From: an uncultured Prevotellaceae bacterium
GTDB taxonomy: Bacteria; Bacteroidota; Bacteroidia; Bacteroidales; Bacteroidaceae
NCBI GenBank assembly: GCA_947166305.1
Contig: CAMVDV010000016.1
Coordinates: forward strand, 1 to 64,000
Length of the DNA: 64,000 nt
Reading direction: 5' to 3'
Both the position numbers and the translations under genes were made by a program. How positions within the stretch are numbered: the first letter of the stretch is position 1; each line of letters starts with the position of its first letter. Positions 33,574 through 41,080 of the stretch are shown here, in pieces. Under the pieces are notes generated by a model, which was given only the letters and a program-made list of their open reading frames with translations, was not told where the DNA came from and made no database searches.

Positions 33574-34961
33574 TGGTTCAGCAGGAATGCTTTGAAGTCA
33601 TTGAAATCGTTGCTCATCCTTACGCTCTGCTTCGTGCCCTTCATGAAGGCAAGGAGACGCTCCGGGATGCAGATGTCTGTGCCGCAGATGCCGTCCACCG
33701 TCTGCTTGAACTTGGCAGGGTGTGCCGTCTCAACGAAGAAGCCTATTTCTCCCTCGCGCAATCCTTCCTGCAAGGCGCGGTAGCCGCACGCCCCGTGTGG
33801 GTCAAGCTGATAGCCTGTCTCACGAAGGCACTCACGCATCGTCTCGGCAATCTGCTCGTCGGTGTAAGTCGCGCCGCTGATGTCGTGGCAGATGGCCTCG
33901 TGGCTTTTTCCGTAAAGGTCGAGGATGCGGGCGAAATTGCTCGGGTCGCCCACGTCCATCGCGTTGGCTATGGTCTGCCGGCTCGCTTTCGGTTCGTACG
34001 AACCCTTCTGCAAGTATTGGAAGAAGACATCGTTTGCATTGTTGGCAGCAATGAACCTACTGATGGGGAGGCCCATCCTTTTCCCAAAGAGGGCAGCGCA
34101 GATGTTGCCAAAGTTGCCGGACGGAACACAACAAACCACAGGCCCTATCGAACCTTCCCTTAATGTGTAGGCTTCATTCGCCGTAGATAACTCGCCAGGA
34201 TTCTCCCCCTTTAAGGGGGAGTTAGAGAGGGTCCTCTTTTTTAGCTGAGCGTATGCCCAGAAATAGTAGAAGCTTTGTGGCAGGAAGCGCGCCACGTTGA
34301 TGCTGTTGGCCGAGGTGAGAAGCATCTCACGGTTCAGCTCTTCGTCCATAAAGGCATTCTTCACGAGCGCCTGGCAATCGTCGAACACGCCATCGACCTC
34401 AATGGCTGTCACGTTCTGGCCAAGCGTTGTGAACTGACATTCCTGTATCGGACTGACCTTTCCCTTCGGATAGAGCACATAGACGTGGATGCCTTCCACG
34501 CCAAGGAAACCGTTTGCCACGGCAGAACCTGTGTCGCCGCTCGTCGCAACCAAGACATTGACGTCCCTCGAGGCCTTGGAGTCCGTGTGATCCTTGAGGA
34601 AATATCTGAGCAACCGTGCCATGAAGCGGGCGCCGACGTCCTTGAAGGCAAGGGTAGGGCCGTGGAAAAGCTCAAGGGAATAAATGCCTTTCTTCACCTC
34701 CACCAGCGGGATGTCGAAGGATAGGGTGTCGCATACAATCCGTCGGAGGCTTTCGGCATCCACGTCTTCGCCAAAGAAACAGTCTGCCACGCGGTAGGCT
34801 ATCTCCTGCAATGTCATGTCCTGAATCTCGTCGAAGAACTCCCCGGGCAGCGGCTTGATGCGCTCCGGCATATACAATCCCCTGTCCTCAGCCAGTCCTT
34901 TCACCACGGCTTTCTCGAGCGTGGCACGCGGTGCCTTGCCATTTGTGCTGTAGAATAACAT
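33570..34961 (-). CDS. thrC: Threonine synthase
   Basis: A 463-residue PLP enzyme that turns O-phosphohomoserine into threonine. The PLP lysine is K107 in GPTLAFKDVG; VATSGDTGSAVANG and CVPSGNFGNICAAL are conserved phosphate-binding and active-site segments. Residues about 240-270 (from RTLSNSPLKGENPG onward) are an extra segment encoded by a palindromic repeat at 34150-34241. The gene follows the ApgM-like gene by 21 bases and overlaps the MFS start by four, in a thrA, apgM-like, thrC, MFS operon. Confidence 0.95.
   Translation of the reverse strand: MLFYSTNGKAPRATLEKAVVKGLAEDRGLYMPERIKPLPGEFFDEIQDMTLQEIAYRVADCFFGEDVDAESLRRIVCDTLSFDIPLVEVKKGIYSLELFHGPTLAFKDVGARFMARLLRYFLKDHTDSKASRDVNVLVATSGDTGSAVANGFLGVEGIHVYVLYPKGKVSPIQECQFTTLGQNVTAIEVDGVFDDCQALVKNAFMDEELNREMLLTSANSINVARFLPQSFYYFWAYAQLKKRTLSNSPLKGENPGELSTANEAYTLREGSIGPVVCCVPSGNFGNICAALFGKRMGLPISRFIAANNANDVFFQYLQKGSYEPKASRQTIANAMDVGDPSNFARILDLYGKSHEAICHDISGATYTDEQIAETMRECLRETGYQLDPHGACGYRALQEGLREGEIGFFVETAHPAKFKQTVDGICGTDICIPERLLAFMKGTKQSVRMSNDFNDFKAFLLNQ
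34150..34241. repeat. In-frame palindromic repeat inside thrC
   Basis: A perfect palindrome CTCCCCCTTTAAGGGGGAG (34203-34221) followed by TTAGAGAGGGTCCTC lies in the thrC frame and codes for the SNSPLKGENPGEL segment. The same palindrome type occurs between genes at 31547 and 45525. Confidence 0.85.
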
Positions 34962-34982
34962 ATCCTTTTACCTTATTATATA

Positions 34983-36209
34983 TTATACTTTCATGAATTC
35001 TTTGATAAAGGCATCGCCTTCGAGGTTCCCATAAGCGCCATTCCTTGCCGAAACCTCGTCGAATGTCTGCACAAGGTCGGGCTGAATCCCCGGATAATAA
35101 ATGCAGAAAGGGACAGGTTCGTTGGTGTGTGTGCGATGATGGACGGGCGTCGGATGGTCGGGAAGCAGGGCGATGGCACATTGATCTTTGACCATTGAAT
35201 GGTTATCTGTATAGAGTTGAGAGAGGATAGGTGCTACGAGGCGCTTGTCGATGTTCTCTATGCAACCCAACTTCAACTGCATATCGCCGTCGTGACCTGC
35301 TTCGTCGCAGGCCTCGACGTGCAGATATACGAAGTCATTCGTCTTCAATGCCTCGATAGCAGCCTGCGCTTTTGCCTCGAAGTCTGTGTCCCAAAGCCCC
35401 GTAGCGCCCGGGACGTTGACAACATCCAAGCCCGCATATCGCCCGATGCCTCTGATGAGATCGACGGCAGTAATCACCGTTCCTTTCTTAATCTGCGGAT
35501 ATGTTTCTGTAAGGGGCTTCATCTTCGGCCGATAGCCACCGCCCCAAGGCCAGATACTGTTGGCCGCGTCCATGCCACGACGTTGCCTTTCGATGTTAAG
35601 GGGATGCCCCCGCAGCAATTCCTGACTGCGAAGGATGAGGTCGGTGAGCAGCCTTGCCGTCGGCTCTGCCTCGGGATTTGCCGCCCGGAGCATATACTTT
35701 CGCCACGGTTGCAAGGGGATGTCGTGTGGCGGCGTGCAGAGTAATTGCTTGTTGCCTCCTTTGATAACGAGCAAATGCCTGTACTGTACGCCGGTATAGA
35801 AGTGGATTCTGTCCGAACCGAGCTGTTCCTGCAGGTAACGCATCAGCACGTCTCCCTCTTCAGTCTCAAGCCTTCCGCAGGAATGGTTCTTCAGGAGGTC
35901 GCCCTCCAAGCAGACTAAGTTGCATCGGAGCGCGAGGTCGTCGGCATCAAGCTGTACGCCGATGCTTGCAGCCTCGAGGGGTCCGCGCCCTTCGTAAACG
36001 ATGTGTTGGTCGTAGCCGAGAATGCTTGAGTTGGCAACCTCGCTGCCCGGATGGAATCCATCAGGGATGGTCTTCAGCAAACCGTTGCGTCCGTTTCGTG
36101 CAAGCCAGTCGAGATGTGGCGTATGGGCGTGCTGAAGTAGCGTCTTGCCGCTGAGTTCTTTGCAAGGCCAGTCGGCCATTCCGTCGGCAAGGATGATGAG
36201 ATGCTTCAA
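34983..36209 (-). CDS. ApgM-like phosphoglycerate mutase family protein, predicted homoserine kinase analogue
   Basis: A 408-residue member of the cofactor-independent (archaeal-type) phosphoglycerate mutase family in the alkaline-phosphatase superfamily: it begins KHLIILADGMADWP and has SILGYDQ, GRGPLEAA, HVEACDEAGHDGD and LLPDHPTPV for the two metal sites. In thr operons lacking thrB this family has been predicted to replace homoserine kinase; the position between thrA and thrC and the lack of a thrB here support that role, but it is inference. The initiator appears to be TTG (36209-36207), as no ATG precedes the conserved start. Residues near 333-341 (DNHSMVKDQ) lie on a TTGACCATTGA repeat. 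Confidence 0.85.
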   Translation of the reverse strand: MKHLIILADGMADWPCKELSGKTLLQHAHTPHLDWLARNGRNGLLKTIPDGFHPGSEVANSSILGYDQHIVYEGRGPLEAASIGVQLDADDLALRCNLVCLEGDLLKNHSCGRLETEEGDVLMRYLQEQLGSDRIHFYTGVQYRHLLVIKGGNKQLLCTPPHDIPLQPWRKYMLRAANPEAEPTARLLTDLILRSQELLRGHPLNIERQRRGMDAANSIWPWGGGYRPKMKPLTETYPQIKKGTVITAVDLIRGIGRYAGLDVVNVPGATGLWDTDFEAKAQAAIEALKTNDFVYLHVEACDEAGHDGDMQLKLGCIENIDKRLVAPILSQLYTDNHSMVKDQCAIALLPDHPTPVHHRTHTNEPVPFCIYYPGIQPDLVQTFDEVSARNGAYGNLEGDAFIKEFMKV

Positions 36210-36270
36210 GGGGGAAAGGGTTAAAAGGTGAAAAGGTGAAAAGTTAAAAAGTTGAAATGTTAAAATGTTA
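36210..36270. repeat. Low-complexity GTTAAAAG spacer between thrA and the ApgM-like gene
   Basis: The 65-base gap consists of degenerate 9-10 base words such as GGTGAAAAG and GTTAAAATG. No ribosome-binding site or terminator is visible in it. Confidence 0.7.
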
Positions 36271-36274
36271 AGGG

Positions 36275-38719
36275 TTATGCCAAACTCATAATGTCTGCAA
36301 ACACGCCGGCGGCTGTCACGCTTGCTCCAGCGCCGTAGCCTTGTATGAGCATCGGGTATTTCCTGTAGCGTTCGGTGGTGAGCATTACGATGTTATTGCT
36401 GCCTTCGAGCGTATAGAAGGGATGGCCTGCATCGAACTCTTCGAGTGAGGCTGTGGCTTTTCCGTCCTCGAGTTTTGCCACAAAGCGCCAGACTTTCTTC
36501 TGACTCTCCAGTCGGTTCCGGCGCATCTCAAAGTCGTTGTCGAGCGAAGGCAGGTTCTTCCAGAAGTCGTCCAAGGTGCCTTCGAAGAACGACTGAGGGA
36601 TGAAGAGCTTTGTCTGCACGTCCTCCTGACTTATCTCGTAGCCTGCTTCGCGGGCAAGGATGACGAGTTTGCGGATGACGTCCTTGCCGCTCAGGTCGAT
36701 GCGTGGGTCTGGCTCGCTGTAGCCTTCTTCCTTTGCCATCCGAACTGTCTGGCTGAAGGGGATATCCTTGCTGATGGTGTTGAAGATGAAGTTGAGGGTT
36801 CCGCTCAGAACTGCCTCGATGCGAAGTATTTTGTCGCCTGAGTTGCGGAGGTCATTGATGGTCCTTATGATGGGAAGGCCTGCGCCTACGTTTGTCTCGA
36901 AGAGGAATTTGACGCCTCGGCGCTGGCTTGTCTGCTTGAGGAGGCGGTAGTTGTCGTAGTCACTGCTTGCGGCTATCTTGTTTGCGGCCACGACGTTGAT
37001 GTTATGTTCGAGGAGGTCGGCATAGAGGCCTGCAACCTCTGCGCTGGCGGTGCAGTCCACGAAGACGCTGTTGAAGATGTTCATGCCGATAACCTCGTCG
37101 CGCAGTCGGCGTACATTGCTTTGTGGTGCCTCGGCGAGCTGTTGGCGATAGGTCTCGAGGTCGATGCCTTCGCGGGTGAAGATGCCTTTCTTGCTGCTGG
37201 CGATGCCTACGACGTTGAGCTTGAGGCGAAGCTCTCGCTTGAGTTTCTCCTGCTGTTGGTGTATCTGCTCAAGGAGACTTCCGCCGACGGTGCCTACGCC
37301 GCAGACGAAAAGGTTGAGCACCTGGTACTCGGAGAGAAAGAAGGAATCGTGGATGACGTTGAGGGCTTTGCGCAGGAAGTTCTGGTTGATGACAAACGAG
37401 ATGTTGGTCTCGCTGGCACCCTGTGCGCAGGCTATGACGCTGATGCCCGAACGTCCGAGCGTGCCGAAGAGCTTTCCTGCTATGCCGGGCGTGTGCTTCA
37501 TGTTCTCGCCCACGATGGCGACGGTGGCAAGGCCTTTCTCTGCCAGCATGGGGAACATGGAGCCGTCCTCTATCTCCTTCTGGAATTCGATGTTGAGCAC
37601 ACGGCATGCTTCGTCGGCATCCTCGTCCTGCACGCCGATGCTGGTGCTGTTCTCGCTGGAGGCTTGGCTCACCATGAAGACGCTGATGCCGTTGTCGGCC
37701 AGACAGGTGAAGATTCTGCGGTTGACACCAATGACGCCCACCATCGAAAGGCCCGAGACGGTGATGAGCGTCGTGCCCTTGATGCTCGATATGCCCTTGA
37801 TGATGCGGTTGTCGTCCGCCACCTCGTCCTTGATAATGGAGCCGGGTGCGTCGGGATTGAAGGTGTTCTTGATGAGGATGGGTATGTGCTTGATGCAGAC
37901 GGGGTAGATGGTGGGGGGATAAACCACCTTGGCTCCGAAGTTGCTCAGCTCCATGGCTTCGATGTAACTCAGTTCGGGGATGACGTAGGCCGAGCTGATG
38001 ACGCGCGGATCGGCAGTCATGAAGCCATCGACGTCTGTCCATATCTCGAGCACGCTGGCGTCGAGTGCCGCTGCAATGATGCTGGCCGTGTAGTCGCTGC
38101 CACCGCGCCCCAGGTTCGTCACCTCGCCGCTTTCGACGTCCGTGCTGATGAATCCGCCCACAATGGCACGCCGGAGCGACGCACTCCCTTCGTTCCCGAA
38201 GTCCTTGAAGGCTTCGCGCACGAGTCTGTTCGTCAGCTCTTTGACCAGACGATGCTTGCCTGCCTTGAACTCAGTCTTGATGAATTCGCGGCTGTCGAGC
38301 CACGATGCGCCGTCTATCAGCGTGGCCACTATCTGGCTGCTGATGCGTTCGCCGTAGGAAACGATGGCGGCTTGTATCTTCGGACTGAGGTCGCGGATGA
38401 GATAGACGCCCTGGAAGATGCTGCGAAGCTCTTCGAGTAGTCCGTCCACCGCTTGCATGAGGCGGTCGCGCCCTTCGCCCTCCGGGATGACGGCCTGCAC
38501 CATCTCGTCGTGACGAGCCTTGATTTCCTCGAACGACTCTTGGTAGAGTCCGTCGCCACTCACGGCCATCTGGCTCGTGCGGAGCAGTTTGTCGGTGATG
38601 CCGCCCAAGGCGCTCACCACCACAATGACAGGCTCCGTCTGCCGCTCCACAATCTGCTTTACTCTCAATATGCTTTCCACGGAACCGACAGACGTTCCGC
38701 CAAACTTGATTACTTTCAT
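36275..38719 (-). CDS. thrA: Bifunctional aspartokinase / homoserine dehydrogenase
   Basis: This 814-residue fusion enzyme catalyses the first and third steps of the aspartate pathway to threonine. The aspartokinase domain begins MKVIKFGGTSVGS and contains YGERISSQIVATL and LGRGGSDYTA; two ACT-type regulatory domains (about 310-460) follow; the homoserine dehydrogenase part starts near 465 with FVCGVGTVGGSLLEQI and contains VAANKIA and the conserved EGYSEPDPRIDLSGKDV. The start at 38719 is chosen because all family members begin here, although the frame is open for almost 300 further codons upstream, across the divergent gene. A TATCTTTG box (38762-38755) gives a short leader. It heads the thr operon. 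Confidence 0.96.
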   Translation of the reverse strand: MKVIKFGGTSVGSVESILRVKQIVERQTEPVIVVVSALGGITDKLLRTSQMAVSGDGLYQESFEEIKARHDEMVQAVIPEGEGRDRLMQAVDGLLEELRSIFQGVYLIRDLSPKIQAAIVSYGERISSQIVATLIDGASWLDSREFIKTEFKAGKHRLVKELTNRLVREAFKDFGNEGSASLRRAIVGGFISTDVESGEVTNLGRGGSDYTASIIAAALDASVLEIWTDVDGFMTADPRVISSAYVIPELSYIEAMELSNFGAKVVYPPTIYPVCIKHIPILIKNTFNPDAPGSIIKDEVADDNRIIKGISSIKGTTLITVSGLSMVGVIGVNRRIFTCLADNGISVFMVSQASSENSTSIGVQDEDADEACRVLNIEFQKEIEDGSMFPMLAEKGLATVAIVGENMKHTPGIAGKLFGTLGRSGISVIACAQGASETNISFVINQNFLRKALNVIHDSFFLSEYQVLNLFVCGVGTVGGSLLEQIHQQQEKLKRELRLKLNVVGIASSKKGIFTREGIDLETYRQQLAEAPQSNVRRLRDEVIGMNIFNSVFVDCTASAEVAGLYADLLEHNINVVAANKIAASSDYDNYRLLKQTSQRRGVKFLFETNVGAGLPIIRTINDLRNSGDKILRIEAVLSGTLNFIFNTISKDIPFSQTVRMAKEEGYSEPDPRIDLSGKDVIRKLVILAREAGYEISQEDVQTKLFIPQSFFEGTLDDFWKNLPSLDNDFEMRRNRLESQKKVWRFVAKLEDGKATASLEEFDAGHPFYTLEGSNNIVMLTTERYRKYPMLIQGYGAGASVTAAGVFADIMSLA

Positions 38720-38748
38720 CCTTGCAGGTAAGTTATCCTTTATAATTT

Positions 38749-38820
38749 CGCGTGCAAAGATACAAAAAAGTTGAGAGTTAGGAGTTATGAATTGAGAATT
38801 ATTTTGTACTTTTGCACGCG
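38749..38820. promoter_or_regulatory. Mirrored divergent promoters
   Basis: CGCGTGCAAAGATAC (38749-38763) and GTACTTTTGCACGCG (38806-38820) are 15-bp inverted repeats differing at two positions. Each arm contains a TAnnTTTG box, TATCTTTG facing thrA and TACTTTTG facing the FAD gene. The arms may be a shared operator or only two similar promoters. Confidence 0.6.
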
Positions 38821-38932
38821 AAAAGCCTAAACAACGTGACTTCCGACCACTCCCCCTCAGCCTCCGCGACCGCCCGATTTGCCCCCCGGGGCATTTCAGC
38901 CTGCGCAGAACGGCACGCCCTGTAGTTCGTTC

Positions 38933-38996
38933 CATGCGCATGGAACGATGGACCCATGCGCATGGAACCATCGACCCATGCGCATGGGTCAAACCC
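38933..38996. repeat. 22-bp tandem array with CATGCGCATG palindrome
   Basis: Units start at 38933, 38955 and 38977. Each begins with the perfect palindrome CATGCGCATG followed by GAACNATNGACC. The array sits in the presumed leader of the FAD oxidoreductase mRNA. Confidence 0.9.
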
Positions 38997-39046
38997 AAAG
39001 GCAGGCGGATATCGGTCGGACCCCACTCCGCAACGAACACATCAGC

Positions 39047-40783
39047 ATGGTACACGAACTCAGCCTGCGCATCCTGCCGCACCAAGCCTACAACGAACAG
39101 AGCATCCTGGCCTGCCTCCGCGAGGAGAAAGGCATCAAGGCCAATGCCGTAAGGGTGCTGAAAAGAAGCATCGACGCCCGTCAGCGCACCATCTACGTCA
39201 ACTTGACGGTGAGGGCATACGCAGGCGAAGAACCTCCGCAGCACGAGTTCCAGCCCTATATATATAATGATGTGAGCCACCGCCCCCAAGTCATCGTCGT
39301 CGGAGCAGGCCCTGGCGGACTCTTCGCAGCCTTGCGCCTCATAGAGCTCGGGCTGAAGCCCGTCGTCATCGAACGCGGCAAGGACGTGCGCGAACGCAAG
39401 AAGGATCTGGCACAAATCCGTGTCAATCAAAGCATCGACCCCGAGAGTAACTACTGCTTCGGCGAGGGTGGGGCAGGCGCATACAGCGACGGTAAGCTCT
39501 ACACGCGCAGCAAGAAACGTGGCAACACCGACCGCATCCTGCAAATCTTCGTGCAGCACGGAGCAAGTCCCGCCATCCTCAGCGACGCCCACCCGCACAT
39601 CGGCACCGACAGGCTGCCGCGTGTCATCGAGAACATACGGAAGACTATCCTCTCATGCGGCGGCGAGATTCATTTCCAGACAAAGATGACGGAGCTAATC
39701 ATTGACCGTTCGCCATTGACCATTGACCATTCTCCATTGACCATTGACCGTTACGAAAGAAGAGTCGTAGGTGTAAGGGCAGAGCGTGTGCCCAATGGTC
39801 AATGTTCAATGGTCAATGGTCAATATCCTTCGGTCAAAGAATTCCTCGGCCCGGTCATTCTTGCCACAGGCCACTCGGCCCGCGACGTCTATCGGCACCT
39901 CGCTGCCAGCGGAATCGACATCGAGGCAAAGGGACTCGCCATTGGCGTGCGACTGGAACACCCCGCCCATCTCATCGACCAGATACAGTATCACAGCCGC
40001 GAGGGAAGGGGAAAGTGGCTGCCGGCTGCCGAGTATAGCCTCGTCACGCAGGTGGAAGGACGCGGAGTCTACAGCTTCTGCATGTGCCCGGGCGGTTTCG
40101 TCGTGCCCGCAGCCAGTGGCCCGCAGCAAGTCGTCGTCAACGGCATGAGCCCATCCAACCGAGGCGGACGATGGAGCAACAGCGGCATGGTGGTGGAGAT
40201 AAGGCCCGAAGACTGTCAGAGCCTCGGCATCAGCCCTCAGACTTCTTCAGTCTTCCTCTCTATGGAGAGAAAGGCAGGCAAAGAAAGCCTCCCCTTAGAG
40301 GGGGAGGTTTGGAGGGGGTCTGCTTTGGGCCCGCTTGCTTTGCTGCACATTCAAGAAGAACTCGAGCGGCAATGCTGGCAGCAGGCAAACCATCAGCAGA
40401 CAGCTCCGGCACAAAGGATGACCGATTTCGTCAATGGCCGCCTCTCCTCCGACCTCAACCCCTCGTCCTACGCCCCCGGACTCATCGCCAGTCCCCTGCA
40501 TTTCTGGCTCCCTGAGTTCATAAGCCACCGTCTGCGCGAAGCCTTCAAGCTTTGGGGCAAGCAGAAGCGAGGCTTCCTCACCCAGGAAGCCACCGTCATT
40601 GGCATCGAGACCCGCACCAGCAGCCCCGTCCGCATACTTCGCGACGCCGAAACCCTGCAGCACGTCAGCATCAAGGGCCTCTTCCCCTGTGGCGAAGGCG
40701 CAGGCTATGCCGGCGGCATCGTCAGCGCCGCCATCGACGGCGAACGCTGTGCCCACTCCGCCGCTGTGTACCTCGCTACATGA
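39047..40783 (+). CDS. FAD-dependent oxidoreductase of the COG2509 type
   Basis: A 578-residue flavoprotein with a small N-terminal domain (1-78), the FAD-binding GAGPGGLFAALRL (from about 86), SNYCFGEGGAGAYSDGKL, ATGHSARDVY and the C-terminal LFPCGEGAGYAGGIVSAAIDG. It belongs to the uncharacterised FAD-dependent dehydrogenases common in Bacteroidales; the substrate is unknown. I place the start at 39047 (MVHELSLRILPHQAYNEQ); the frame is open further upstream but that part covers the 22-bp array. Two repeat-derived segments are inserted in frame: about residues 219-261 (heptamer TTGACCA repeats with S/T/D/N) and about 405-427 (palindromic SLPLEGEVWRG segment). Neither disrupts a recognised motif. 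Confidence 0.88.
   Translation: MVHELSLRILPHQAYNEQSILACLREEKGIKANAVRVLKRSIDARQRTIYVNLTVRAYAGEEPPQHEFQPYIYNDVSHRPQVIVVGAGPGGLFAALRLIELGLKPVVIERGKDVRERKKDLAQIRVNQSIDPESNYCFGEGGAGAYSDGKLYTRSKKRGNTDRILQIFVQHGASPAILSDAHPHIGTDRLPRVIENIRKTILSCGGEIHFQTKMTELIIDRSPLTIDHSPLTIDRYERRVVGVRAERVPNGQCSMVNGQYPSVKEFLGPVILATGHSARDVYRHLAASGIDIEAKGLAIGVRLEHPAHLIDQIQYHSREGRGKWLPAAEYSLVTQVEGRGVYSFCMCPGGFVVPAASGPQQVVVNGMSPSNRGGRWSNSGMVVEIRPEDCQSLGISPQTSSVFLSMERKAGKESLPLEGEVWRGSALGPLALLHIQEELERQCWQQANHQQTAPAQRMTDFVNGRLSSDLNPSSYAPGLIASPLHFWLPEFISHRLREAFKLWGKQKRGFLTQEATVIGIETRTSSPVRILRDAETLQHVSIKGLFPCGEGAGYAGGIVSAAIDGERCAHSAAVYLAT
39700..39829. repeat. In-frame heptamer repeats with inverted half inside the FAD gene
   Basis: Several copies of ATTGACC (39700-39752) are followed 45 bases later by their inverse, AATGGTCAATG (39793-39826), all in the reading frame. 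The two halves could fold into a long RNA hairpin. Confidence 0.85.
40258..40327. repeat. In-frame palindromic G/C-run repeat inside the FAD gene
   Basis: CCTCCCCTTAGAGGGGGAGG (40288-40307) followed by TTTGGAGGGGGTC lies in the frame and encodes the SLPLEGEVWRG segment. It is of the same type as the element in thrC. Confidence 0.82.
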
Positions 40784-40843
40784 TGTTCTCCAAACAATGG
40801 GTAAGAAACAGCGAATAAGTCTTAATGTGGGATAGGTTCTTTG

Positions 40844-41071
40844 TTATTTTACAGCCAAACGTGTTTCGTTTGTAAGCAGTTGCTTAATTATAAATTCAGG
40901 CTCTTTGAAACCTGCCTCTTCAATCCAAGGATTATCCCTCATTAGATTCTCCTTGGCTTCTTCAGGATTATTGCCGAAAGCAAGTCCGAGCACTTGGCAA
41001 TTCTCCACTTCGACATCCTCATTTGGCGCAATGGTGTGCCCCTCCGTTGTATAAATAATGTTTTCGTTCAT
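40844..41071 (-). CDS. Small acidic hypothetical protein of the restriction-modification cluster
   Basis: A 75-residue acidic protein (contains EEAKENLMRDNPWIEEAGF). I do not recognise a family. It starts nine bases after the stop of the DNA methyltransferase on the same strand and shares its lower GC content, so it is likely the last gene of the restriction-modification operon. A role as a regulator or accessory of the system is possible but unsupported. Confidence 0.6.
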   Translation of the reverse strand: MNENIIYTTEGHTIAPNEDVEVENCQVLGLAFGNNPEEAKENLMRDNPWIEEAGFKEPEFIIKQLLTNETRLAVK

Positions 41072-41080
41072 CTTTATTAT

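Larger units (their letters stand above)
38720..39046. other. Divergent intergenic region between thrA and the FAD oxidoreductase
   Basis: These 327 bases hold two mirrored promoter boxes (38749-38820) and a 22-bp array (38933-38996). Open frames run through it from both genes, but their translations are repeat-derived and not conserved-looking. Confidence 0.7.

Noticed and set aside
38720..39598. Extension of thrA by almost 300 N-terminal residues
   Set aside because: Family members begin at MKVIKFGGTS; the upstream part is antisense to the FAD gene and includes the 22-bp array and both promoters.
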